DNA from: an uncultured Clostridia bacterium
GTDB taxonomy: Bacteria; Bacillota; Clostridia; Oscillospirales; Ruminococcaceae
NCBI GenBank assembly: GCA_947627465.1
Contig: CANQWD010000018.1
Span: forward strand, 1-50,155
DNA: 50,155 nucleotides
Direction of reading: 5' to 3'
Positions 1 through 8,106 of this stretch are shown here, in pieces. Position numbers and translations under genes: made by a program. Position 1 is the first letter of the stretch, and every line of letters starts with the position of its first letter. The notes under the pieces were generated by a model. That model searched no databases, was not told the origin of the DNA, and worked only from the letters and a program-made list of their open reading frames with translations.

Positions 1-76
1 TGAAACCGCAGATATCAAAAATCCTGAATCTATGCGGATTTCAGTGAATCATTGCTGCGAACTACACGGATTCAGG
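1..76. repeat. Left terminal copy of 76-bp inverted repeat
   Basis: These 76 bases are the exact reverse complement of positions 50079-50154 at the other end of the window; identity is lost at the next base. Inside the repeat, CCTGAATC (23-30) can pair with GATTCAGG (69-76), so each copy may itself fold as a hairpin. Inverted copies at both ends of a sequence that otherwise reads as chromosome suggest an assembly break inside a dispersed repeat. No transposase is adjacent. Confidence 0.9.
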
Positions 77-149
77 TTTAATTATATCATACTTAAGTGT
101 TGCTTGTCAACCGAGAAATCTAACACATTCACGGGCAAATGAGGTCTAA

Positions 150-230
150 TACTAATACCCGACAGAAAATAGACAATCTTTGCGGTCTGATTTTTGCAAA
201 TCTTTGTCTATTTTCAATCGGGAATTAGTA
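150..230. repeat. 81-bp imperfect palindrome (hairpin or MITE-like)
   Basis: The arm at 150-176 (beginning TACTAATACCCGA) matches the reverse complement of 204-230 at 24 of 27 positions, around a 27-base centre that continues the pairing imperfectly (GCAAA-type segments). It lies in a gene-free stretch between the terminal repeat and the promoter of the PAP2 operon. It could be a miniature mobile element or a regulatory cruciform. It lacks a T tract in the right place for a simple terminator. Nothing else is seen at 77-300. Confidence 0.6.
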
Positions 231-301
231 TAAAAACCAACACATTTAACAAATAATACAACGTAATTTTGTTAATGTTTCATAAATACGCGCGTTTTAT
301 C

Positions 302-330
302 TTGACAAAACAGCTCAAATGCTATATAAT
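302..330 (+). promoter_or_regulatory. Sigma-A promoter of the PAP2-GntR-ABC operon
   Basis: A perfect TTGACA (302-307) and a perfect TATAAT (325-330) are separated by 17 bases. Just downstream, AATTGT (328-333) and ACAATT (349-354) form a dyad around a TACTAGTA palindrome (333-340). This is a plausible operator for the GntR repressor encoded in the same operon, but its binding is inferred. Confidence 0.85.
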
Positions 331-373
331 TGTACTAGTAGAAATAGAACAATTATTGCTAAAGAGGAGAACA

Positions 374-943
374 ATGGAACTTATACAACAAATGGATTTC
401 AGCATATTGAATTGGATACAAGAGCACTTGAGGTGCGCGTTTCTGGACTTTATAATGCCGATGTTCACAGCGCTGTGCAACAACGGGGAAATATGGATAG
501 TGTGCGGATTGGCGCTTATTATTTTAAAGAAATACCGAAAACAGGGCGTTCTCATGGCGGCAAGCCTCATTGTCTGCGTACTTATCGGCAACGTGGTTTT
601 AAAGCACGCAGTTGCGCGTCCGCGTCCGTGTTGGATAAACGAGAGCTTCCCGCTGCTTATCGACAGCCCGTCGGATTATTCGTTCCCGTCGGGGCACACG
701 TTAATTTCAACGGCGGGCGCGGTCTCGGTGCTTTTCGCGAACCGCAAATTCGGCTGTATCGCGCTTCCGCTCGCGGCGCTTATAGCGTTCTCGCGGTTAT
801 ATCTGTACGTCCATTTTCCGTCCGACGTGCTTGTGGGAGCCGTTATCGGCACGGCAGTAACGATAGTTACGTTTAAGTTCGGAGGAAAATTGTACGATTT
901 GATTACGGAAAATTTTGAAGAAAAACGAAAGGAGCCGCAATGA
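374..943 (+). CDS. PAP2-family membrane phosphatase (BcrC-like undecaprenyl-diphosphate phosphatase candidate)
   Basis: This 189-residue multi-pass membrane protein carries the three PAP2 signature blocks in order: KHAVARPRP, FPSGHT and SRLYLYVHFPSD, with the catalytic His residues in the second and third. The family removes phosphate from lipid phosphates; in Gram-positive bacteria such small proteins often recycle undecaprenyl diphosphate at the outer membrane face and give bacitracin tolerance. The ATG at 374 is chosen because AAAGAGGAG stands just upstream and after the promoter; the in-frame ATG at 269 lies upstream of the promoter. Its stop overlaps the start of the GntR gene, so the two are translationally coupled. 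The lipid substrate is inferred, not shown. Confidence 0.85.
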   Translation: MELIQQMDFSILNWIQEHLRCAFLDFIMPMFTALCNNGEIWIVCGLALIILKKYRKQGVLMAASLIVCVLIGNVVLKHAVARPRPCWINESFPLLIDSPSDYSFPSGHTLISTAGAVSVLFANRKFGCIALPLAALIAFSRLYLYVHFPSDVLVGAVIGTAVTIVTFKFGGKLYDLITENFEEKRKEPQ

Positions 944-1299
944 TAAGTATTGATATAACAGGCAGAATACCGATCTACGAGCAGATCTACCGCGCGGTAT
1001 GCGGTGAGATAGTTCGCGGTATTCTTAAAGAAAACGATAAAATACCGCCTTCGCGAACGCTCGCGCAGCAGCTTGGACTTAACCCCAACACGGTCGCGAA
1101 AGCCTATCAAATGCTCGAGCGCGACGGGATAATTTACACAGCGGCGGGAAGAGGAAGTTTTGTGGCTGCTTCAAACAACAAAATAAACTTTGCGCTGACA
1201 AAGGATTTTGAGGAAAAGGCGCGCGAGGCGCTGAAAGCGGGAGTGCCTGCCGAAACGCTTGTCGAAATAGTACAACGGCTGAAAGGAGAAAGTCAATGA
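940..1299 (+). CDS. GntR-family regulator, YtrA type
   Basis: The 119-residue protein has an N-terminal winged helix-turn-helix (IYEQIYRAVCGEIVRG, then PSRTLAQQLGLNPNTVAKAY and the wing GIIYTAAGRGSFV) and only a short C-terminal helical tail. That is the layout of the YtrA subfamily, which usually represses the ABC transporter operon it belongs to and responds to cell-wall antibiotics. Its ATG overlaps the stop of the PAP2 gene (ATGA) and its TGA overlaps the start of the ATPase gene, so the three are read as one unit. The inducer is unknown; autorepression at the dyad near 328-354 is a proposal. Confidence 0.9.
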   Translation: MISIDITGRIPIYEQIYRAVCGEIVRGILKENDKIPPSRTLAQQLGLNPNTVAKAYQMLERDGIIYTAAGRGSFVAASNNKINFALTKDFEEKAREALKAGVPAETLVEIVQRLKGESQ

Positions 1300-2240
1300 T
1301 AGAAATAAGCACCGCAAGTATGGTGTTCGCGAAAAAGGGCTTGGGCAAGGCAGAACCGAACGACGGCTTTAAAGCTCTCGACAACATATCGCTCACTATT
1401 CCGGATGGCTGCATTTACGGGTTTCTCGGCTCCAACGGCGCGGGAAAATCCACGCTATTGAGAATGATGTGCGGAGTTTACAGAACGGAGCAGGGCAGCG
1501 TCAGGATAGACGGCGAGGACGTTTTCGACAACCCCGTGGCAAAAGCGAAGATATTCTTCGTGAACGACGAGACGGTTCAGTTTACAAAGTTCACTTTGGA
1601 CGGCTTGGCAAGATACTACGCAAGTTATTTCGACAGTTTTTCCTACGCGACCTACGACCGCTTGGTAACAAAGCTGCAATTGCCGCGCAAAAAGCGTATG
1701 AGCGAGTTCTCAAAGGGTATGAAGCAGCAAGCGGTCGTGATAATAGGGCTTGCCTGCAACACCAAATATCTGCTGCTGGACGAGGCGTTCGACGGTCTCG
1801 ACCCCGCGATGAGAAAATTCATCAAGCAGATAATCGTCAACGAGCTTATCGACCGTCAGGCGACGATGGTGGTGTCCTCGCATAATATCGTGGAGATTAA
1901 TGAGCTGTGCGACCGCGCTATGCTGATACATCAAGGGCAGATGATCTTCGCGGACGAGATAGACAACATCAAGAGCGGCTTCGGAAAGATACAGTTGGCA
2001 AGAAAGAGCGGCGCGGTAAGTTTAGAGGAAATGAAAAACGCGGGACTGACCGTTCTGCAATACAACGTTATGGGTTCCGTGGCTCAGGCGGTCGTGCGAG
2101 GTTCCGTGGAATGGATAAACGAGAAGATGAACTCTCTGGGCTGCGATATATGCGAGTTTATACCGCTTACTTTGGAAGAAATATTTATTTACGAATTGGA
2201 GGCGAGAGGATATGGAGCAAATATCATCGGTGAAAATTAA
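1296..2240 (+). CDS. ABC transporter ATP-binding protein
   Basis: This 314-residue ATPase has a Walker A (GSNGAGKST, about residues 47-55), a degenerate signature (SEFSKGMKQQ, with SKGM replacing the usual LSGGQ as in many YtrB/BcrA-like ATPases), a Walker B (YLLLDEAFDGLD) and a switch His (VVSSHNI). The roughly 90-residue C-terminal extension is typical of ABC-2 exporters. With the permease that follows it should drive export of, or protection against, a substrate at the membrane; the GntR partner suggests an envelope-active compound. Its end overlaps the permease start by 29 bases. Confidence 0.92.
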   Translation: MIEISTASMVFAKKGLGKAEPNDGFKALDNISLTIPDGCIYGFLGSNGAGKSTLLRMMCGVYRTEQGSVRIDGEDVFDNPVAKAKIFFVNDETVQFTKFTLDGLARYYASYFDSFSYATYDRLVTKLQLPRKKRMSEFSKGMKQQAVVIIGLACNTKYLLLDEAFDGLDPAMRKFIKQIIVNELIDRQATMVVSSHNIVEINELCDRAMLIHQGQMIFADEIDNIKSGFGKIQLARKSGAVSLEEMKNAGLTVLQYNVMGSVAQAVVRGSVEWINEKMNSLGCDICEFIPLTLEEIFIYELEARGYGANIIGEN

Positions 2241-3819
2241 TTCCAACAACTATAAAATAACGTTCCGCAAAATCGCGCGTGCTGCCGCTGCGGAGGTGCG
2301 CGTTCATAAGAAGATCGCCATAATAACGCTCGTGCTGTACGGCGTGGCTTTTCTGCTGTTCGCGTTCGACGGCTATATATTCGGAAGACCGGAGAAAATT
2401 GTCCCCGGCGATTTCGACACCTACGGGGAATTCGAGCCATCGGGCTGGGGCACGGCGTTCGCGATAGGCGGCATTGTCGTAAGCTTCTTTACGGCTCTGA
2501 ACGTTTTCCGCGACGCGAACAATCAGCAGCTCTGCGACGTGGCGATGGCGCTGCCGATAAAGGCGGCCGAGCGCTTTTTCTCGAAACTTCTGTGCCTGTT
2601 TTATATCCAGACCGCGCCGCTTATCGTGTCTGTGCTTGGCGGCAACAGCTTAGCCATTATGTTCGGCGCGATGCGTTTTCACGGATATTTAGATCCCGAA
2701 ACGCCGCGAACTCTGTTTTTGTTAACGCTCGCTCTGCTTGCGGCAAGCCTGTTTATAATGTCGATCGTAGTGCTTTGCGCTTGCTGCTGCGGCGCGGTCG
2801 CCGAGAGTGCGTATTTCTCGATTATATTGATGTTTATAACGAACGCGCTGCCTATTGCTTTTGTTGATAACATCATAGCGAACACCTCGGGTTTTTCACA
2901 CCGTTACGGCTTGCTGTTTTCCTCGAACGATATCGGCATTAACGTGAAGTACTGGGGATTTTTGAGCCTGATCGGCAATGATGAGATGCAGACTATGCTG
3001 CAGTGCGGGATAAGCTGTCTTATTTCGCTTGCCGTAATGTTCTCCGCGATATTCATCTTTAAGAAGCGCGACGCGCGAACTGTCGGCACGCCGATAGCAA
3101 GCCGCGTGTTCTTCGAGATAATTATGGCGGCGGCGTGCTTTACCGTATTCATGCTGGGCGCTATGGGCGAGGGCGCGATGTGGGGCGTGCTGATAGCGGC
3201 GGTGGCGTATGTCATCGTAAATATCATAGTCACCCGCGCGAAGATAAATTTCAAGTCATTCTTGATATGGTCGGGAAAATTTTTGGCGACGCTGGCGGCG
3301 TGCACCGTGCTTATGGTCGCAATGGTAAAGACCGGCGCGTTCGGATTTTACAAAACGCGTCCCGAAACCAAGTATCTGGAGGGCGCGGTGTTTACGGTAA
3401 AATATACCGGCTACAACGGTTATTTTTACGGCTCCTCCAACAAGATAGCCTCCGACAAGCTTACCGCCGAGCAAGCGGACGAGGTCATGAAGATATGTCA
3501 AAAGCACATCTCGCATGGCATTATGAACGTGAACCCGTTTGACGTCATATTCGATCAAAGCGCCGAGACCGTGCGCGTGGAGGCATACAGCAACGAGTAC
3601 TATACGCCATGTCCGCACCCGAGCTTCCAGTTCGACTACCATTACGATGACTCGCACTTTGCTAGGCTTAATGACGCGTTTTCACTGAAATATTCGCAGA
3701 GACTGCGCGTCAGCCCAAATGACGCCAACGCGCTTTTTAAGGAGTTGGAACAATTGGATTACTTCCATAAAATCGACCTCGACGATTACAGCTATTCGGA
3801 AACGGTGATCCCCGTTTGA
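2212..3819 (+). CDS. ABC-2 type transporter permease with long C-terminal soluble domain
   Basis: The 535-residue membrane protein has a first hydrophobic segment near residue 40, several more up to about residue 390, then about 140 mostly polar residues rich in Tyr, Asp and His up to the C-terminus. It is the membrane partner of the preceding ATPase. The start at 2212 lies inside the ATPase gene and is preceded by GGAGGCGAGAGG. The polar tail is unusual for an ABC-2 permease and may be an extracytoplasmic sensing or binding domain; I do not recognise its fold. The gene ends the operon at a clear terminator. The transported compound cannot be named from sequence. Confidence 0.8.
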   Translation: MEQISSVKINSNNYKITFRKIARAAAAEVRVHKKIAIITLVLYGVAFLLFAFDGYIFGRPEKIVPGDFDTYGEFEPSGWGTAFAIGGIVVSFFTALNVFRDANNQQLCDVAMALPIKAAERFFSKLLCLFYIQTAPLIVSVLGGNSLAIMFGAMRFHGYLDPETPRTLFLLTLALLAASLFIMSIVVLCACCCGAVAESAYFSIILMFITNALPIAFVDNIIANTSGFSHRYGLLFSSNDIGINVKYWGFLSLIGNDEMQTMLQCGISCLISLAVMFSAIFIFKKRDARTVGTPIASRVFFEIIMAAACFTVFMLGAMGEGAMWGVLIAAVAYVIVNIIVTRAKINFKSFLIWSGKFLATLAACTVLMVAMVKTGAFGFYKTRPETKYLEGAVFTVKYTGYNGYFYGSSNKIASDKLTAEQADEVMKICQKHISHGIMNVNPFDVIFDQSAETVRVEAYSNEYYTPCPHPSFQFDYHYDDSHFARLNDAFSLKYSQRLRVSPNDANALFKELEQLDYFHKIDLDDYSYSETVIPV

Positions 3820-3826
3820 ACTTATT

Positions 3827-3858
3827 AAAGGCTCTGCGTTAAAGCGCGGAGCCTTTTT
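3827..3858 (+). terminator. Intrinsic terminator of the ABC operon
   Basis: AAAGGCTCTGCG (3827-3838) pairs with CGCGGAGCCTTT with one G-T wobble around a TTAAAG loop and runs into a T tract. It ends the PAP2-GntR-ABC transcript just before the next promoter. Confidence 0.9.
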
Positions 3859-3861
3859 CAC

Positions 3862-3890
3862 TTGACAGAATACTTTCAAAGCGGTATAAT
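3862..3890 (+). promoter_or_regulatory. Sigma-A promoter of the clostripain-like gene
   Basis: TTGACA (3862-3867) and TATAAT (3885-3890) match the consensus with a 17-base spacer. The start codon follows 27 bases downstream, behind the AAAGGAAC ribosome site. Confidence 0.9.
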
Positions 3891-3916
3891 ATACGTATAG
3901 AAAGGAACGGGTAGAT

Positions 3917-5947
3917 ATGAGATTAAAAAAAATAGCGGCGGGAGTATTGTGCGCCGCGCTCGGGATAGCGATGTGCGGATGCGGGAAAATTCCCGAATTG
4001 TCCGAGGACGTTACTCCGCCGAAAGAAGCGGCTGTGAAAACCGTCGATCTTTCCGAAAGCAGGGAGCTTGAGATAAACCGAAAGGATATCGGGAATACGC
4101 CTATGGGCGGCGACGGCACATGGACGGTATTCGTTTATATGAGCGGCTCCAATTTGGAAAGCGCGGCGGGCAAGGCAACCGAGGACTTGAACGAAATGCT
4201 CGCCGCCTCAACCGGAAAAAATGTGCGGTTTGTCGTTCAGACAGGCGGTTCGTCATTTTGGAAAAATGATTTTGTGACTGCGGACAAGCTCTGCCGATTT
4301 GAGATAAGCGGCGGCAAGCGTAAAGAATTGGCGCGGCTTCCGTCCGCTTCAATGGCTGACGGCGCGACCTTGCGCGGCTTTTTGAAATGGGGCGTTGAAA
4401 ATTACCCAGCCGCCAAAATGGGCGTTGTGTTTTGGGGGCACGGAAAGGGAACTATTGGCGGCGTTTGCAAGGACGACCGTTTCAACGACGCGTTTTTGCA
4501 GCTTTCCGATTTAAATAACGCGCTGTCCGAAGTAAGCGAAAACATGACGGATAAATTCGAGTTTCTGGGCTTCGACAACTGCTATATGGGAACGCTCGAG
4601 ACCGCCGATATCGCCGCATCTTATGCACGGTATATGATAGGCTCAGAGGAATTGGAGCCTGCGGGCGGCTGGGATTACACGGCTCTCGGAGATCTTTTGG
4701 GCAAGCAATCCGACGCGGATTGGAGCGTTATTTCCAAAACGCTCTGCGACGGCTTTTTTGAAGCAAACTCTGACAGCGAAATAGCCGCGAGAGCGACCGT
4801 TTCGGTAACGGAGCTTTCAAAACTGGACGATGTCATTCGAGCGCTGAACGACTATTCCGGCGAGCTTTGCGAAAAATTCAAGGACAAGAATGCGCTTTCA
4901 GAATTTCTGAACTCTCTGGAAAACGCGGAGCACTTCGGCGATGACAGCGGCTATGACGGCTTCGGAAACACAGTCGACCTTGCGGACTTTGCAAAAGCTG
5001 GAAAAACACTCTCGAAAAAAGCCGACGAATTGCTGAGCGCGATCGACGGCGTGACGGTTTATAAGAGAATGGGGGAGGAGCACCCCAACGCCTGCGGACT
5101 TTCGATCTATTTCCCGTTTCAGCCGAACGGCGCTGCGGAAATGCGAAAGTTCGTGGATCTTTCGGTTTGCCCGTACTATTTCGCGCAAACAGAGTTGAAG
5201 CTTCGCTCCGATTCTCCCGCCGCCAATCTTTCCGACTTCGACAAAGACGAGATATCACGTCTCTGGTGCGGCGACCGTAACGGCGGCTCTCATGAGCTGT
5301 ACGCTCTTTTCGGGGAGGAGCTTGGCGAAAACAAGGACGACAGCCGCATAAGTTCGCTTATAGAATTCACCGAGGAACCGAAAATAAACAAAGCGTCCTA
5401 CTCTCTCTCGATTAAGCCCGAGGCATTGAAAAATGTCAAAAGCGTGGGAATAAACGTTTTCAGCGCGCAAGCCGACCATAAATTCTACGGTCTCGGCACA
5501 AAAAACTGCGCCAAAGCCGATTGGAGCGGCGGCGAGTTTTCGGATAAGCTGAGCGCGAAGTGGTTTTTGCTGCCGAACAAAGAACCGCTGCCGACCAAGC
5601 AAAGCCCGAACGGCAGCGGTTACACCGACTACATTGCAAGAATAAGCGAAAACGGCAAAGAAGCCGCTCTCAACTTCACGAAAACCGAAAGCGGCGTTAC
5701 GCTCTCGAATGAATGGCAAAACCGCGCCGTTTCCCCTTGTTATGACGTTTGCACTTACGACAACAACAAGTTTGCGACGGAACTCGGCGCGGAATATACG
5801 TTTGATGAAAAGCCGCAGATCCTTTACGGAAATTTGAAAGACGGCGACTACTATTTTCTGATCGCGGTCGTCGATATCTACGGCGGCGAGTACCACTCGG
5901 AGATCGTGAATTTCTCGATAAAGAAAGGGAAATTGATCTTTAATTAG
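3917..5947 (+). CDS. Clostripain-family (peptidase C11) lipoprotein
   Basis: The 676-residue protein starts with a basic and hydrophobic signal (MRLKKIAAGVLCAALGIAMC) followed by a Cys-Gly-Cys that probably serves as a lipoprotein attachment site, so it should sit on the outer face of the membrane. The C11 catalytic pair is visible: His in VVFWGHGKG (about residue 175) and Cys in GFDNCYMG (about residue 221). Family members are cysteine endopeptidases that prefer Arg or Lys. The N-terminal half carries the protease; the C-terminal 250 residues look like a beta-rich accessory domain. It has its own promoter and overlaps the convergent purine nucleoside phosphorylase gene by 8 bases. The substrate is unknown. 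Confidence 0.88.
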   Translation: MRLKKIAAGVLCAALGIAMCGCGKIPELSEDVTPPKEAAVKTVDLSESRELEINRKDIGNTPMGGDGTWTVFVYMSGSNLESAAGKATEDLNEMLAASTGKNVRFVVQTGGSSFWKNDFVTADKLCRFEISGGKRKELARLPSASMADGATLRGFLKWGVENYPAAKMGVVFWGHGKGTIGGVCKDDRFNDAFLQLSDLNNALSEVSENMTDKFEFLGFDNCYMGTLETADIAASYARYMIGSEELEPAGGWDYTALGDLLGKQSDADWSVISKTLCDGFFEANSDSEIAARATVSVTELSKLDDVIRALNDYSGELCEKFKDKNALSEFLNSLENAEHFGDDSGYDGFGNTVDLADFAKAGKTLSKKADELLSAIDGVTVYKRMGEEHPNACGLSIYFPFQPNGAAEMRKFVDLSVCPYYFAQTELKLRSDSPAANLSDFDKDEISRLWCGDRNGGSHELYALFGEELGENKDDSRISSLIEFTEEPKINKASYSLSIKPEALKNVKSVGINVFSAQADHKFYGLGTKNCAKADWSGGEFSDKLSAKWFLLPNKEPLPTKQSPNGSGYTDYIARISENGKEAALNFTKTESGVTLSNEWQNRAVSPCYDVCTYDNNKFATELGAEYTFDEKPQILYGNLKDGDYYFLIAVVDIYGGEYHSEIVNFSIKKGKLIFN

Positions 5948-6773
5948 CGGAAGCGATATCGGTTATCGCGCGTTTTACGAGCTTCTTGAACAGCGGCGCT
6001 ACACGGTCGGCGGTCTCCTGAACTTCCTTGTGCGAAAGCGGATTGCTCGAAATTCCCGCGGCGAGATTGGAAATACATGAAATTCCGCAGACTTCCATTC
6101 CGCAGTGCCGCGCAGCTATCGCTTCGACGGCGGTTGACATTCCGACCGCGTCCGCGCCCAAGCGCCCGTAAGCGCGTATTTCGGCGGGCGTTTCGTAATT
6201 CGGTCCCGTAGTCTGAATGTACACGCCGCGCTGAAGCGGAACGCCCTCCGCGGCGGCGGAATTTTCAATGATCGTGCGCAGACGGCGCGAGTAAACCTCG
6301 CTCATATCGGGGAAACGGGTTCCCAGTTCGTCAATATTCGCGCCGATAAGCGGAGACGGCACGGAGAGCGAGATGTGGTCGGTTATCAGCATAAAATCTC
6401 CCGCGTGAAAGCTCGGGTTTATGCCGCCCGCCGCGTTTGTGAGAAACAGCGTTTTCGCGCCCATAAGGTGCATAAGTCTTGTCGGAAGCACAACGTCCCG
6501 AACGTCATAACCCTCGTAATAATGCACTCTGCCCTGCATAGCGACTATCGGAACCTCTCCCGAATATCCGAACACGAATTGCCCCTTGTGTCCAACTACC
6601 GTGGAAGTCGGAAAGCCCGGAATTTCGTTGTAAGGCAGGGTTTCTTTTACGTCCATTGTATCGCAGAAATCGCCTAAGCCGCTGCCGAGGACAAGCGCTG
6701 ATTGCGGTTTGAAAGAGATCTTCTTTTCCACCGCCTCATAGCATTTCATCAACTTTTCGTAAACCTCGTTCAT
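5940..6773 (-). CDS. punA: Purine nucleoside phosphorylase, trimeric type I
   Basis: The 277-residue enzyme carries the PNP/MTAP family marks: GSGLGDF phosphate-binding loop (about residues 31-37), HKGQF, GRVHYYEGY, TNAAGGINPSF and the base-binding region with AVGMSTAVEAIAA. It splits purine nucleosides with phosphate to the free base and ribose-1-phosphate in the cytoplasm, feeding purine salvage together with the hypoxanthine phosphoribosyltransferase at 40702. The length and single-domain form fit the trimeric class. An AACGGAGGTAG ribosome site precedes the start. The Tam-like methyltransferase gene lies 17 bases upstream on the same strand. Confidence 0.95.
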   Translation of the reverse strand: MNEVYEKLMKCYEAVEKKISFKPQSALVLGSGLGDFCDTMDVKETLPYNEIPGFPTSTVVGHKGQFVFGYSGEVPIVAMQGRVHYYEGYDVRDVVLPTRLMHLMGAKTLFLTNAAGGINPSFHAGDFMLITDHISLSVPSPLIGANIDELGTRFPDMSEVYSRRLRTIIENSAAAEGVPLQRGVYIQTTGPNYETPAEIRAYGRLGADAVGMSTAVEAIAARHCGMEVCGISCISNLAAGISSNPLSHKEVQETADRVAPLFKKLVKRAITDIASAN

Positions 6774-6790
6774 AGAATTTTCTACCTCCG

Positions 6791-7564
6791 TTAATTTGTT
6801 TTATTTGCAATAAAGAAAAATCTCGGGAACGCGAAAATTATCTCGCCGTTTCGCTGTTTTGGATATTCCTTTTCAAGCTCTTTTGAAATATCGGCGATAA
6901 AATCCGCGCCCTCGCGTTTGTCAAGCGCTGCCAGATAAGTACGCAATCCCGTTGAGCGGTACCATTCGATAACACTCTCAATACTCGGCATACGGTGATA
7001 ATAAACGGTTTGCCACATCTCAAAATCGTTCGTAAGTTCGCTTAGGATATCGTGATATTCGGGAATTGTCAGCGTGCCGAATATCCGTTTTTCGGGGAAT
7101 TTATCGCGCCACCTCGGGCTTTCGGAAACGCGTCCGATTATTTTGTGAATAGGCTCGTCAAAGTTCATTGGAATTTGTGCCGCAAGCGTCCCGCCGCTTT
7201 TCAAAAGCGCGAAAACCCGCGGAAGGAGTTCTCGGTGATTTGGCAGCCATTGAAAGCAAGCGTTGGAGAAAACAACATCGAATTTGCCGTGAAACGCGCT
7301 CAAATCGTCGTTCAGATCAAGTTGAACGAACTCCAAATCGGGATTATCCGAGCGGGCCTTTTCCAGCATATTTTCGCTGTAATCCGCACCGATGATATGC
7401 GCGTTGGGAAAACGTTTTTTCAGTACGCGCGTTGAGTTTCCCGGACCGCACCCGAGGTCGATGATCTCGCTCGGCGAGCCGCCGAGCCGCGCCGTCAAGT
7501 CAATAGCGGGTTGAGTTCTCTGAGCCTTGAATTTCAAATACTGTTCGCTGTTCCAATCGTTCAT
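6791..7564 (-). CDS. tam: SAM-dependent methyltransferase, trans-aconitate 2-methyltransferase family
   Basis: The 257-residue protein starts with the Tam-like NDWNSEQYLKFKAQRTQPA and has a class I SAM-binding motif I (IIDLGCGPGNST, about residues 34-45), an acidic motif II (IIGADYSENML) and motif III (FDVVFSNACFQWLPNH). Tam methylates trans-aconitate, a toxic by-product of the citrate cycle. A gut anaerobe may have little trans-aconitate, so the true acceptor could be another small carboxylic acid. SAH released by this and other methyltransferases would be handled by the SahH encoded at 10585. It probably shares a transcript with the PNP gene. Confidence 0.85.
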   Translation of the reverse strand: MNDWNSEQYLKFKAQRTQPAIDLTARLGGSPSEIIDLGCGPGNSTRVLKKRFPNAHIIGADYSENMLEKARSDNPDLEFVQLDLNDDLSAFHGKFDVVFSNACFQWLPNHRELLPRVFALLKSGGTLAAQIPMNFDEPIHKIIGRVSESPRWRDKFPEKRIFGTLTIPEYHDILSELTNDFEMWQTVYYHRMPSIESVIEWYRSTGLRTYLAALDKREGADFIADISKELEKEYPKQRNGEIIFAFPRFFFIANKTN

Positions 7565-7589
7565 TTGCGTTTCGCTCCCATAAAAATAC

Positions 7590-7964
7590 TTATTTCAAAA
7601 CCGTATCGTGCTTTATACGCTTCACCTCGTCTTTAAACCACTTGCCCGTTTTCTTAATGCGTTTTATCGCTCCGCCGCCGAGCTTCGCAATAATGTCTTT
7701 ACGCAAAAAGCACGCGAGTATCTCGTTGGTTTCGGTATCTCGGTACGACATCTTAAAAACGTCCGCGCCAATATCACGTTCTTCGTAAACGACGTTTCCG
7801 CTGCTTTCGCGGATAGGCGACATATAAGGTGTTTCGAGTATTATAACGGTTTGCGAAGCGCTGTAAGCGGTCTTTGCTATTGTGTTTCCCGCGGCAATCT
7901 CGGCGTTCAGAATGCCCTGTAAACACCACGAATGAAAAAAATCTCCCTCTTTCAAATCAGCCAT
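7590..7964 (-). CDS. Hypothetical protein, about 124 residues
   Basis: I do not recognise this family. The protein has no signal or membrane segment, is acidic at its N-terminus (MADLKEGDFFHSW) and basic at the C-terminus (repeated KRIK-type clusters: IKRIKKTGKWFKDEVKRIKHD), which may bind nucleic acid or membranes. An alternating hydrophobic pattern in the middle (TVIILETPYMSPI, FKMSYRDTETNEILACFL) suggests a small beta fold. A GGGAGGGAAAG ribosome site precedes the ATG. It sits 25 bases upstream of the methyltransferase gene on the same strand. Confidence 0.65.
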   Translation of the reverse strand: MADLKEGDFFHSWCLQGILNAEIAAGNTIAKTAYSASQTVIILETPYMSPIRESSGNVVYEERDIGADVFKMSYRDTETNEILACFLRKDIIAKLGGGAIKRIKKTGKWFKDEVKRIKHDTVLK

Positions 7965-8106
7965 TTACTTTCCCTCCCAAAACCTCGTACATTATGGTTA
8001 CGCTAATTTTCCAAGTCCTCGTATATCCGCAGCGGAAAGGTATTAGGGTTTTATCATGCCGCCTTATTTTGCCGATAAGCTCTTTGCATTTCGGAATTTG
8101 AACGCG

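Noticed and set aside
269-373. Upstream N-terminal extension of the PAP2 protein from the ATG at 269
   Set aside because: This ATG lies upstream of the promoter boxes at 302-330, so it would not be in the mRNA; the ATG at 374 has a strong ribosome site.
319-876. 185-residue reading frame overlapping the PAP2 gene in another frame
   Set aside because: It lacks domain motifs and is an out-of-frame shadow of a gene with clear PAP2 signatures.
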